64,000 nucleotides of DNA, from contig CP093829.1 of assembly GCA_033063855.1 (NCBI GenBank), forward strand, positions 8,256,243-8,320,242, given 5' to 3'. Shown in pieces: positions 46,682 through 57,687 of the stretch (positions within the stretch are counted from its first letter, which is position 1; every line of letters starts with the position of its first letter). The notes beneath the pieces were generated by a model. The model was not told the origin of the DNA. It was given only the letters and a program-made list of their open reading frames with translations, and searched no databases. The DNA is from Smittia aterrima. Its lineage: Eukaryota > Arthropoda > Insecta > Diptera > Chironomidae. The translations under genes were made by a program, and so were the position numbers.

Positions 46682-47796
46682 TCATGAAATTGTTCTCACT
46701 GTGTTTGTTCGACTTATTCGCGAAGACCTTCGGTCACTCGAGCTTGAACTTTCTTCTTGATCGTCGCTATTAGGTTTGCAACCTGTTAAGAGCTTTTTGA
46801 GTGCGTCACGAATATTCTTCATTCGATACGCGTAAATTAGCGGATCAATGGCTGCGTTCAAATGTACGAGAATTGTTGAGAATCCGAGGAGATTGATGTC
46901 GTACTCTCGATTTGCAGTTATCGAAATAACAAAGAGATTGATAATTCCTGGAGTCCAAAGTACGATAAATGTTCCAACAATCATTGCCAATGTGTTTGCC
47001 GCTCGAATCTCGCCTCGATGCTTCTTTGTTTCGATCACGGCGAGCATTGGCTGTCGTCTCCTCGCCTGTAAAGATTTGAAAACTTTAAAAATTATTCATC
47101 GATTACTTGAAATGTTTACTCACTTGTTGAATAACTGCACAATAGATGAGAAGATACAAGACGAGAATCGCGACAGTTGACAGACAAGCAATAAATCCAC
47201 AAACGAACAGCAAATAATTCAAGTCCGCGATTACTCGCAAATCGCACTTGTCTCCATTTACGCCGCTATTCCAACCGAGCATCGGAAGAAATCCAAAGAT
47301 AATGCCAAACGCCCAACATAACGCGATAATGACCTTCGTAGTTGCCGTGCCTCTCACATGGTAAGTAACCGGGTAGCAAACTGCCCAGCACCTGTCGAAC
47401 GACACGGCTACTAAAGAAAACATTGACACAGCGAATACAGCTAAAAGAAACGAGTTGAGGAGCAGACATAGTTGGAAGTTGTGAGGTGCACCGGTGAGTC
47501 CCTGTTTGAATGAATTTAAATAAATTACGAAAATCAACAAAAATAAAAAATTAAAATCTCACAGCTGTAACGCCAAGTGGTATTCCAAAGAGACCAATGA
47601 GAAGATCTGCTACTGCCACGGAGAGAATGAGATAGTTCGATTTGCTCTTTAACTTCTTGTCATGACTGATTACATAAATCACAATTGAATTTCCGATTAT
47701 GCTTAACACGAACAATCCAAAGTCAAAGGTTAAAAAGATTATTTGAACGGGATTGAAGGTAATAACTCCTCCTGACGATGAATAGTCTTCCGCCAT
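46682..47796 (-). CDS. Adenosine-receptor-like class A GPCR, copy A
   Basis: Three coding exons: 47796-47563, 47501-47124, 47065-46682 (996 nt, 331 residues), all phase 0. Seven hydrophobic segments are visible. TM1 has GNSIVIYVIS, TM2 LSVAVADLLIG with the conserved Asp, TM3 starts with Cys (NFQLCLLL) and ends SFDRCWAVCYP, TM4 ends FLPMLGWN, ECL2 has the partner Cys (GDKC), TM6 has LWTPGI, and TM7 HLNAAIDPLIYAYR. The FLPMLGW motif and general layout resemble adenosine receptors (AdoR). DRY is DRC and NPxxY is DPxxY. The tail is Ser/Arg-rich (SSSSSDRRSSRISRTNTV). Its plasma-membrane position and G-protein coupling follow from the family. The start MAED is shared by the three close copies. Ligand and physiological role are inference. 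Confidence 0.87.
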
Positions 47797-48659
47797 GATG
47801 AGCGGAACTACTTTCAGACCGATCTTGTCTATCGCGACGTTGACTGCTGAATGAGAGGATCGACCAGAGATTTTCAATTCTCATTTCGAGTCGTGGTGCT
47901 TGTGTTGAACTCTCACCATGAGACAACAAGTAATCGAGTATCGAGGCACAAACACTTAGAAGAAGTAAATATTATCATTCACGCTAATTTCCTAATTATT
48001 TGAGAAATTATTCGCGGTGTCGTCCATCTCAACTTCAAACAATTCATTTTAATTACGCGGAGTAGAAAAATATTTTCTCGATGGGAAGTTCCAATTTTAA
48101 ATTTCATGTTCTCTCGAAATATTTGTCTTAAGGTCAAAAGAGTTTTCGTCCAACAAGTTGAATTTGTTCTTGTTTCATAAATGACTAATTAATGAGAACT
48201 TTTTGTTTGAGCGCGCGATTGAATAAAAAAATGAGAAGAAGTCAAAGAAAATGATGTGAGAGCTTCGACGATGATAAAATTCTTGAGCTTGCAATCTCTG
48301 TGGGATTAGTCAAAAGCTTCTGAAGTGCTTGATGAGTTTTATTAGTGTGCGCGAATAAACAATTTTTTATCTTCAACAACAATAAACAAAAATCTTTTCT
48401 AATCCATGTTTCAGTCAATGTGCGAGTTTTGCGTCAGTCACATCAAATTCTAAAGTTCTTTCCTTTCGGGAACTAAAATTTTGTGTCTAAACTAATATTT
48501 GCAATTTATTGAAAAAGAATTCAATGACAAGTACAAATTGCAAAAAGATTTATTTATAATTTCAGTCTCACATAATCTTAAAACATTAATCTTAAGCCAA
48601 CGAAATAAATCTATCGCTAAATGCGATGACGAAGCAAATTCTTTGAATGTAAGATGAAA
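47797..48659 (-). other. Upstream region of GPCR copy A (duplicated in units B and C)
   Basis: Non-coding sequence that aligns closely with 50105-50974 and 52402-53220. Shared landmarks are AAGTAAATATTATCATTCAC, TTTCGTCCAA and TTCCTTTCGGGAACTAAA, so the promoters were copied with the genes. An upstream ATG (ATGAGAATTGAAAATC) opens a frame that overlaps the MAED start out of frame in this copy. Confidence 0.65.
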
Positions 48660-48715
48660 ATATTTGGTCTCCATTCATAAACGTTGAATTTAAATCTCAT
48701 CTAATTAATATCTTG
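48660..48715 (+). pseudogene. Fossil of the P450 3' end (spacer between GPCR copies A and B)
   Basis: ATATTTGGTCTCCATTCATAAACGTTGAATTTAAATCTCAT and following bases align with the last codons, stop and 3' UTR of the P450 at about 46311-46370. Nothing upstream of the last ten or so P450 codons is present. This is a duplication scar and not a functional gene. Confidence 0.75.
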
Positions 48716-48797
48716 TTATCTATATATTATTTATATTATATATTATATATTATATATATCATATTATATATTATATTTATATATTATATAATATATC
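48716..48797. repeat. AT-rich TA/TAT microsatellite
   Basis: About 80 bp of almost pure TATATTATAT-type sequence sitting inside the duplicated P450 3' UTR, between the UTR fragment and the GPCR copy B downstream sequence. A shorter version occupies the homologous place in unit C. Confidence 0.85.
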
Positions 48798-48982
48798 AAC
48801 TTATTTCAACAAATACGTTTTGATCTCGCATGGTTAACTTCACTTACTAAAATACTCACGACAGCTTATTTATTTACACTTTATCCAAGAGTTTGCACAG
48901 AGCTTAGCCTGACCGTTTTTTAAGAATTCTAGTCATCACATTTAATTCGAAACAAATTCGCATCTGATGTCACAAAGTCACG

Positions 48983-50104
48983 TCATGAAATTGTTCTCAC
49001 TGTGTTTGTTCGACTTATTCGCGAAGATCTTCGATCACTCGAACTTGAACTTTCTTCTTGATCGGAGCTGTTAGGTTTGCAACCTGTTAATAGCTTTTTG
49101 AACGCATCGCGAATATTCTTCATTCGATACGCGTAGATCAGCGGATCAATGGCAGAGTTCAAATGCACGAGAATTGTTGAGATTCCGAGGAGATTGATGT
49201 CGTATTCTCGATTTGCAGTTATCGAAATAACAAAGAGATTGATAATTCCTGGAGTCCAAAGGACAATAAATGTTCCAACAATCATTGCTAATGTATTTGC
49301 TGCTCGAACCTCGCCTATATCACATTTGCCTCCTTTCGTCTCAATCACAGCGAGCATTGGCTTGCGCTTCCTCGCCTGTAAAGATTTGAGAACTTTAAAA
49401 AACGTTCAGCTATCACTTAAGATGTTTACTCACTTGCTGGATAACTACACAATAGATACGAAGATACAAGACGAGAATCGCGACAGTTGACAGACTAGCA
49501 ATGAAAACACAAACGAACAGCATATAGTTCAAGTCCGCGATTACTCGTACATCGCATTTGTCTCCATTCACGCCGCTGTTCCATCCAAGCATCGGAAGAA
49601 ATCCAAAGAAAATGCCAAACACCCAACATAACGCGATAATGACCTTCGTTGTTGCCGTGCCTCTCACGAGATAAGTAACCGGGTAGCAAATTGCCCTGCA
49701 CCTGTCGAACGACACTGCTACTAAAGAAAACATTGACACTGCGAATACAGCTGTAAGAGACGAGTTGAGCAGCAGACATAGTTGGAAGTTGTGAGGTCCA
49801 CCGGTGAGTCCCTGTTTGAATAAACTTAAATAAATTACGAAAATCAACAAAAATTCGAAATAAAAAATCTCACAGCTGTAATGCCAAGTGGTCCAAAGAG
49901 ACCGATGAGAAGATCTGCTACTGCCACGGAGAGAATGAGATAGTTTGATTTGTTTTTCAACTTCTTGTCACGACTGATCACATATATCACAATTGAGTTG
50001 CCGATTATGCTTAACACAAACAATCCGAAGTCAAAGATTAAAAAGATTAGTTGAATACCTTTGAAGGAAATAATTCCTTCTGACAATGAAGAGTCTTCCG
50101 CCAT
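48983..50104 (-). CDS. Adenosine-receptor-like class A GPCR, copy B
   Basis: Three exons: 50104-49874, 49811-49434, 49375-48983 (1002 nt, 333 residues), with the same intron positions and phases as copies A and C. All seven TM motifs are present. Copy-specific features: TM2 end reads LFGPLGITA, one Ile codon shorter than LFGIPLG in A and C; the DRY region is DRCRAICYP instead of DRCWAV; the third intracellular loop contains ETKGGKCDIGEVRAAN. The C-terminal tail is nearly identical to A and C. The gene appears intact. Codon deletion in the TM2-TM3 turn may affect folding, so it could be drifting (inference). Confidence 0.85.
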
Positions 50105-50974
50105 GAGGAACTACTTTTAGACCGAACCTGTCTATCGCGACGTCGACTACTGAATGAGAGGATCGACCAGAGATTTTCAATTCTCATTTCGAGTTCCGTT
50201 CGAGTCATGGTGCTTGTGTTGAACTCTCACCAAAAGGAAACGAGTATCGAGTCACAAACACTTAGAAGAAGTAAATATTATCATTCACGCTAATTTCCTA
50301 ATTATTTGAGAAATCATTCGCGGTGTCGTCCATCTCAACTTTAGACAATTCGTTTTAATTATGCGGAGTAGAAAATATTTTCTCGACGAGAAGATCCAAT
50401 TTTAAATTTCATGTTCTCTCGAAATATTTGTCTTAAGGTCAAAAGAGTTTTCGTCCAAGTTGAGTTTGTTCTTGTTTCATAAATGACTAATTAATGAAAA
50501 CTTTTTGTTTGAGAGCGCGATTGAATAAATTGAGAAGAAGTCAAAGAAAATGATGTGAGAGCTTAAACGATGATAAAATTCTTGAGCTTGCAATCTCTGT
50601 GCGATTAGTCAAAAGCTTCTGAAGTGCTTGATGAGTTTTATTAGTGTGCGCGAATAAACAATTTTTTATCTCCAACAACACTGAACAAATATCTTTCCTA
50701 ATCATTCATGTTTCAGTCATCGTGCGAGTTTTGCGTCAGTCAGATCAAATTCTAAAGTTCTTTCCTTTCGGGAACTAAAGTTTTGTGACTACTAAACTAA
50801 TATTTGCAATTTATCGAAAAAGAAATCACAAGAAAATTCAACGACAAGCACAAATTGCAAAAAGATTTATTAATAATTTCAGTCTCACATAATCTTAAAA
50901 CATTAATCTTAAGCTAACGAAATGAATCTATCGCTAAACGCGATGACGAAGCAAATTCATTGAATATAAGACGA
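50105..50974 (-). other. Upstream region of GPCR copy B
   Basis: Non-coding, homologous to 47797-48659 and 52402-53220, with small indels. The ATGATGAGC context before the A/C start is shortened here to a single ATG. No separate gene seen. Confidence 0.6.
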
Positions 50975-51051
50975 AAATATTTGGTCTCCATTAATAAACG
51001 TTGAATTGAAATCTCATTTAATTAATATCTTATTTCAATAAATCAACTTAT
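50975..51051 (+). pseudogene. Fossil of the P450 3' end (spacer between GPCR copies B and C)
   Basis: ATATTTGGTCTCCATTAATAAACG and the following TTATTTCAATAAATCAAC align with the P450 last codons, stop and poly(A) region (46311-46378). It is longer than the fossil in unit B because the microsatellite has replaced less of it. Confidence 0.78.
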
Positions 51052-51102
51052 CTATATATTATATATAAAATATTATATATAAACTATCTATTATAATATA
51101 TC
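51052..51102. repeat. AT-rich TA microsatellite
   Basis: TATATATTATATATAAAAT-type sequence at the position homologous to the 48716-48797 array. Confidence 0.8.
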
Positions 51103-51288
51103 AACTTATTTCAACAAATAAGTTTTGATCTCGCATAGTTAACTTCACTAATCAAAATACTCACGACAGCTTATTCATTTACACTTTATCCAAGAGTTTG
51201 CCCAGAGCTTAGCCTGAGCGTTTTTTTAAGAATTCTAGTCATCACATTTAATTCGAAACAAATTCGCATCTGATGTCACAAAGTCACG

Positions 51289-52401
51289 TCATGAAATTGT
51301 TCTCACTGTGTTTGTTCGACTTATTCGCGAAGATCTTCGATCACTCGAACTTGAACTTTCTTCTTGATCGGAGCTGTTAGGTTTGCAACCTGTTAATAGC
51401 TTTTTGAACGCGTCGCGAATATTCTTCATTCGATATGCGTAGATCAGCGGATCAATGGCAGAGTTCAAATGCACGAGAATTGTTGCGATTCCGAGGAGAT
51501 TGATGTCGTATTCTCGATTTGCAGTTATCGAAATAACAAAGAGATTGATAATTCCTGGAGTCCAAAGGACAAAGAATGTTCCAACAATCATTGCTAATGT
51601 ATTTGCTGCTCGAACTTCGCATATATCGCATTTGCCTCCATTCGTTTTGATCACAGCGAGCATTGGCTTACGTATCCTTGCCTGTAAAGATTTGAGAACT
51701 TTAAAAAACGTTCAGCTATCACTTGAGATGTTTACTCACTTGTTGAATAACTGCACAATAGATACGAAGATACAAGACGAGAATCGCGACAGTTGACAGA
51801 CAAGCAATGAAACAAACGAACAGCAGATAATTCAGGTCCGCGATTACTCGCACATCGCATTTGTCTCCACTCACGTCGCTGTTCCAACCGAGCATCGGAA
51901 GAAATCCTAAGATAATGCCAAACGCCCAACATAACGCGATAATGACCTTCGTAGTTGCCGTGCCTCTCACGAGATAAGTAACCGGGTAGCAAACTGCCCA
52001 GCACCTGTCGAACGACACGGCTACTAACGAAAACAATGACACAGCGAACACAGCTGTAAGAGACGAGTTGAGCAGCAGACATAGTTGGAAGTTGTGAGGT
52101 GCACCGGTGAGTCCCTGTTTGAATGAATTTAAATAAATTACGAAAATCAACAAAAATAAAATCTCACAGCTGTAACGCCAAGTGGTATTCCAAAGAGACC
52201 AATGAGAAGATCTGCTACTGCCACGGAGAGAATGAGATAGTTTGATTTGTTTTTTAACTTCTTGTCACGACTTATCACATAAATCACAATTGAATTCCCG
52301 ATCACGCTTAACACGAACAATCCAAAGTCAAAGGTTAAAAATATTAGTTGAATACCTTTGAAGGAAATAATTCCTTCTGACAATGAAAAGTCTTCCGCCA
52401 T
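51289..52401 (-). CDS. Adenosine-receptor-like class A GPCR, copy C
   Basis: Three exons: 52401-52168, 52114-51740, 51681-51289 (1002 nt, 333 residues). Same seven-TM layout as A and B: LFGIPLGVTA, SFDRCWAVCYP, LGFLPMLGWN, LWTPGI, HLNSAIDPLIYAYR. TM5 is one codon shorter (FVCFIACLST against FVCGFIACLST in A). The third intracellular loop reads IKTNGGKCDICEVRAAN. An upstream in-frame ATG at 52509 would add 36 residues (MTRTELKMRIENLRS...). Copies A and B have a mutated or frameshifted equivalent, so MAED is the more likely start. Confidence 0.86.
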
Positions 52402-53220
52402 GATGAGCGGAACTACTTTCAGACCGATCTTGTTTATCGCGACGTTGACTGCTGAATGAGAGATCGACCTGAGATTTTCAATTCTCATTTTGAGTTCCGT
52501 TCGAGTCATGGTGCTTGTGTTGAACTCTCACCAAAAGACAACGAGTATCGTGGCACAAACACTTAGAAGAAGTAAATATTATCATTCACGCTAATTTCCT
52601 AATTATTTATGAAATCATTCGCGGTGTCGTCCATCTCAACTTCAAACAAACATTTTTAATTACGCGTAGTTGAAAAATATTTTCTCGACGGGAACCTAAT
52701 TTATGTTCTCTCAAAACGTTTGTGTTAAGGTCAAAAGAGTTTTCGTCCAACAAGTTAAATTTGTTCTGGTTTCACCAATCAAAAGAGAGAAGTCAAAGAA
52801 AATGTTGTGAGAGTTTCAATGATGATAAAAATTGTCAGAACTTGAGCTTGCAATCTCTGTCGGATTAGTCAAAAGTTTCTGAAGTGCTTGATGAGTTTTA
52901 TTAGTGTGCGCGAATAAACAATTTTTTTATCTCCAACAACGATGAGCAAATATCTTCCCTAATCATTCATGTTTCAGTCAATGTGCGAGTTTTGCGTCAG
53001 TCAGATCAAATTCTAAAGTTCTTTCCTTTCGGGAACTAAAGTTTTGTGTCTAAACTAATATTTGCAATTTATTGAAGAAGAAATCTCAAGAAAATTCAAT
53101 GACAAGCACAAATCGCAAAGAGATTTATTTATAATTTCAGTCTCACATAATCTTAAAACATTAATCTTAAGCTAACGAAAAGAATCTATCGCTAAACGCG
53201 ATGACGAAGCAAATTCTTTG
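52402..53220 (-). other. Upstream region of GPCR copy C, ending at the ancestral junction with copy D
   Basis: Homologous to the upstream regions of A and B until GACGAAGCAAATTCTTTG. Here it continues straight into the 3' flank of copy D, without a P450 fragment. This identifies the unduplicated ancestral order. Confidence 0.65.
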
Positions 53221-53260
53221 ATTGAAACATTGGCTTTGTCGTCTAACGACAATATCAAGT

Positions 53261-54279
53261 CTAAGTGATTGACATTTTGAAGCTTTGAGTCGACTGCCCT
53301 GTAATAATCGAGAAATTGTTATTGCCGTCTTGTCTCCGCGTGCTGCTACAAAAACCGTTGAGAGCTTCTCGAAAGTTATTCATTCGGTAGGCGTAAATAA
53401 TTGGATCGATTGCTGCGTTGAGATGAACGAGAACTGCAGCAAGTCCGAGAATGTCATGATAAAAGCCTCGATCTCCTGTTATTGATATGATGAAGAGGCT
53501 GATGATTCCTGGACTCCAAAGGACAATGAAAGTTCCCACGACAATTGCTAAAGTTATTGCCGCTTTAATCTCTTGACGAAGTCGACTCGACTCCAATGAA
53601 TTCGCAACGATTTCTTGTCTTTTCTTTCCTTGCTTAAGGATTTCTCGATAAACGAGAAAATAAAGCACAGCGATGACTAAAGTCGCGAGAAAAGCAATCG
53701 CAGCACACACGAGCATCAGATTATTCAAGTCAGTCACAATTCGATAATCACATTTGTTGTCAAAACTCCCACGACTCCATCCAAGCGTCGGTAGAGATCC
53801 AAAGAATATTCCTAACACCCAACAACACGCGATGATGATCTTAGTCGTTGTTGTGCTTCTCACGTGGTAAGTGACTGGATAACAAACTGCCCAGCATCTA
53901 TCGATTGACACAGCCACTAGAGAGAACAACGACACAGCAAACACTGCGAGCAGGAATGAGTGAAGCATCAGACAGAGCTGGAAATCGTGAGGTGCTCCAG
54001 TCAATCCCTTTTTAGAAATACTTTGTTGTGAGTTGAAATTAAAAAGTAAACAAATAATAAAATACTTACGGCAGTGATGCCAAGAGGAATTCCGAATATT
54101 CCGATGAGAAGATCTGCGGCTGCCACTGAGAGAATATGATAGTTTGACTTATTCTTCAATCGCTTGTCTCGACTGATCACATAAATCACAATTGTGTTGC
54201 CGATTATGCTAAGGCAGAACAAACAACAATCGACAACCATAAAAATAATCTGAAGAACTAATAATAACTCATCTGACAT
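53261..54279 (-). CDS. Adenosine-receptor-like class A GPCR, copy D (divergent)
   Basis: Two coding exons: 54279-54070 and 54007-53261 (957 nt, 318 residues), starting MSDELLLVLQIIFMVVD. Conserved GPCR elements: GNTIVIYVIS, AAADLLIGIFG, APHDFQLCLML, SIDRCWAVCYP, GSLPTLGWS, NKC in ECL2, LWSPGIISLF, HLNAAIDPIIYAYR. Unlike A-C there is no intron between TM5 and TM6: the sequence runs through REILKQGKKRQEIVANSLES, a longer third intracellular loop. The C-terminus (NNNFSIITGQSTQS) lacks the Ser/Arg-rich tail of A-C. It is therefore an older paralogue. An in-frame TTG-initiated extension upstream has no ATG, so the listed start is preferred. Confidence 0.86.
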
Positions 54280-54977
54280 TGCTCTGATGTGGTTCAATCA
54301 GAGGTTGACAGTAGAATAAGCTTCGCGAGTGTATTTCAGTGAGACTCTTGTGATGTCGTCATTGCTTGTATTAGAGGTTCTAAGAGCAACACTCACTAAA
54401 GAGAATCAAAGAACAAACTTCGTGAAGCTAATTAAGCGTAATTATTTGAAAATACAATAGGACGCTGAGGAGAAATCATTTAACGCGGCTAACAATTGCT
54501 CAATAACTCGACAAGCATAGAAACGTGAAGAAGATTCTTGTAGAATCATTATGAGTAATTTGTAAGGAAACTATCGTTCGGATCAGAGGTGAAGAATATG
54601 CTTTTTGAAAGCTCTGAAAAAGCTTAATTTTGAACTGAGAATTTTTTATTAAAAATATTTAAAATATTTTCTTTGCTAAAAATAATTCAAGAATTGATTG
54701 TTTACTTAACATTTGTTTAACTATTTTTCTCGCTTTTAGCGCCCACACTCGCTTCTCTTTAAAGCTCTTGAGTTCTCTCTAAAAGCTCCAACTCACACAC
54801 ATTGACAGAGAGTTTAGTTTCTAGCTTCTTCATCGCTTCGCTATTGACAGAAACCGCTGCTCTGTGTCTCTGTTTTCTTTATGCTTCAGTCAACGTTTGA
54901 ATTCCGTACGAGTCAGTTCGGTTTTACTTTAAAAGAAGTTTTATTTCTGTCAATAAGAAACAACAACAATCGCCACG
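54280..54977. other. Divergent intergenic region between GPCR copy D and the FAMeT-like gene
   Basis: Contains the copy D leader on the minus strand and the promoter of the plus-strand gene. No coding sequence seen. An Inr/DPE-like pair lies at 54886-54920. Confidence 0.6.
54886..54920 (+). promoter_or_regulatory. Inr + DPE-like core promoter of the FAMeT/DM9 gene
   Basis: TCAGTC at 54886-54891 with A at 54888 as +1, and AGTTCG at 54915-54920, exactly +28 to +33. The first five bases match the DPE consensus. No TATA box is seen. Predicted leader: 90 nt. Confidence 0.5.
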
Positions 54978-57687
54978 ATGGCTCCAATTGGTTAGTAGAA
55001 TAAGACATTAGGCGGACGACTTTCCATTAGCGAAAAAAACGAATCTCAATTAAGTCATAAAGAAAATTATCGATTCGTTGAAAGTTTTTCCAAAAAGAAA
55101 AATGTTACGGAAAATCTAAAAATATCCGAAAGGAGCAGTTTTTCCCCGAAAAAGAGAGAAATTGAAGTGAAACACGAAGAAGTGACTTTCTTGACACGAT
55201 GCCAAAACGCAATCGACTAAAAGCCGGCAGTAAAGCGCCGCAGAGAAAATAGATAATGACCAGAGAGAGAGTTTTGTTGATTAAGCTTCCATTCAAATCG
55301 GAATGTTTTTCTCATCTTGAAACGCTCCAACGGCTGATAAATCGATGAGGTGTGGTTTGCGGAAAAAATCTAAAGCAAAACGAAGTGATCGCGATCAGTT
55401 CCCTTCAGTTCTCACATCATCGCTAAATAAAATTCAATTTAGTTTGAGGTTGCGAGGGATCGACCGGTCGCACTTGGAATTTATGCATTTTGAGGTCGAT
55501 TCTCGTCAATTTGCGATGATGATATCATCAAACGACGGTTTGAATAGTCCACATCATCATCTCTTGCTTGCTACAGTCATAAAAGCAATAGCCGGCGTTT
55601 TAATGACTCACGAAACTTGAATTTTCTAGAATTTTCTTCTTTTCCAAATTCAACTTTTGGCAACGACGCTTCGCCTTCGCTTAACGAATTTGGCTTTCAA
55701 TTTTCACTTTGTGTGAAACATAAATGATGAGTTTGCTATTGTTCGCGAAATGTGAGAACATCAAACGATAGAAGTGACTAAGTAAATTAAAAATTTCATT
55801 CGAGATTGAAGTGAAGATTACCTTCGCAACGTTGAAAGTCGTAGAATATTATTCTTTCGTTTGCATTAGTTCTTAGACACACGCCAATATCTGCGCGTTA
55901 GTTTTCCGAAATTCTTCGCGTGTGTCTCGCCAGATTGAAGTCGTCAGTTGTCTTTACGACGTTCCCTCGCATAAATTTTTATTGCAACGAATGTTTCCGT
56001 GAAACTTCTCATGATTTATATTTAGATTGCTCTCCCTTGAAAGTCAGATTCTCATTATTTATCGTTTGCGAATTGACCTTGAACTTGATTTGTCGGCTTT
56101 TAGGTATTCACTCACTTGAGATTCAATTGGTCTCGTGATTTGTGTTATTACCAAATAGTTCGATGAACTGTTAATGTGCTAACTACTTCAGAGGCATCAA
56201 GACCTCTCAGATCATTCTTCATGTAAGTGAGCGAATTAACGAATTCGCACATTGCAAGTCAGAAATGTTTCACAAACACAGAACAAACGGTGATGCTAAT
56301 TTCGATGACATCATGACTCGCCATCATCAACGTTTTTAGAATTTAAGGCAAGAACAGTCGATAGGTTCGTCTACGATGATGACATTTCTTCAAATCGTTC
56401 GCGGAGAAATCAAAAATCCTTCAGTCTCTTGTCTGCATTATGTTGGAAACGTGGCAATTGCTGATTATTTTAAAAATTCTATTGCTGAATTTTTTTGGTA
56501 ACGTTCTTTGAAATTCAGTTCGCGAAACTTCTTTCTTTATACGGAAAGCCAACATTCCTTTTTGTGTTTGTTTCATTTTCCGTTCGCTCGACCACCTGTT
56601 GAGCTTCGGTTTGAATTTGCGAAAACAATTCTTTAACGATTTCTTTTCTTTCTAGAATTAGAAACTCAAGACAAACTCGAGTACACTTGGTTCCCAGCTG
56701 GAACTCAAGGAGTTGTTTTCAGAGTTCGCGCAGCTCACGATGCTCACATTGCTTTGAGTTCAACAGAAGGTGAATCCAATCCAATGCTCGAAGTGTTCAT
56801 TGGTGGATGGGGAAATGCAAAGTCAGTCATTCGTAAGAATCGCACGAAACCTGATGTCGTTGAAGAAGCAACTCCAGGAATTTTGAATGCTGATGAGCTC
56901 AAAGGATTCTGGATTAGATGGACAGGCAACTGGATCACTGTAGGACGTGAAGGAGAAGCAGCAGCTTTCTTGTCTTATGAAAACACTGAATCATTCGAAA
57001 TCAAATACATTGGCGTCTGCACTGGATGGTAAGAAATAATTTGTTAATCGGAGATTGAAGAAAATGATTTTAATTATTTTAATATTTCAGGGGAGCATCT
57101 GGAAGTTGGATTATTGACGCCCCTCAAACAGCAGCTTACGTCGCTGGCGGTGGACATGCTGTCTGGGTTCCAACTGTTGGAAACGCCATTCCAAGTGGAG
57201 CTTTCGTTGGAGGAGAAGACAACGGCGAGGGATTAGTCGTTGGACGCGCTCACCACGAAGGAGCTTTGCTTCCAGGAAAAGTTGTTCCATCTCACGGAGT
57301 TTGCTGTAAATTCTAATTCTCTTTGACTTTGATAAACAAACTAATTTCCTAAATGAATTTCAGACGTCGCATGGGGCGGAGGTGAACACGGAAAGACCGA
57401 ATACGAAGTTCTTGTTGGCTCTGGCCAATGGGTTCCTGGAACTGGAACTACAATTCCACCAAATGCTTTGCCTTGTGAGTTCAAGAAGATCCTTTTGAAA
57501 CCTTTAATACTTATTCGTTTCATTTTCAGCTGGTGAGTCAGAAGATGGTGAACCTTTGTTCGTTGGTCGTGTTCAACATGAAGGTACCGTAACAATCGGT
57601 AAGATTCAACCGTCTCATGGCGTTTGCTACATTTCATATGCTGGTCAAGAATTAGGCTTCGACGCCTTCGAAGTTCTCGTTGTTTAA
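54978..57687 (+). CDS. Farnesoic acid O-methyltransferase-like domain protein with two DM9 repeats
   Basis: Five exons: 54978-54990, 56656-57028, 57091-57305, 57364-57474, 57530-57687 (870 nt, 289 residues). The first exon codes only MAPI plus one base and is followed by a 1.67-kb intron. Residues about 8-125 match the Methyltransf_FA type domain (YTWFPAGTQGVVFRVRAAHD, GGWGNAKSVIRKN, FWIRWTGNWITVGREGE). Residues about 145-289 contain two DM9 (DUF3421) repeats, each with a GEDNGEGLVVGRAHHEG / GEPLFVGRVQHEG core and PSHGVCY. Despite the name, such proteins have no canonical SAM-binding motif, and the enzymatic claim is disputed; DM9 modules act in lectin-like or stress/immune roles in some animals. 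It resembles fly CG10527. No signal peptide is seen. Confidence 0.85.
54991..56655 (+). other. Intron 1 of the FAMeT/DM9 gene (1665 bp)
   Basis: Donor G|GTTAGT after four codons, acceptor TTTCTAG before 56656. No nested gene or repeat recognised. Its length is far above the roughly 60-bp introns elsewhere in the gene, which suggests regulatory content. Confidence 0.7.
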
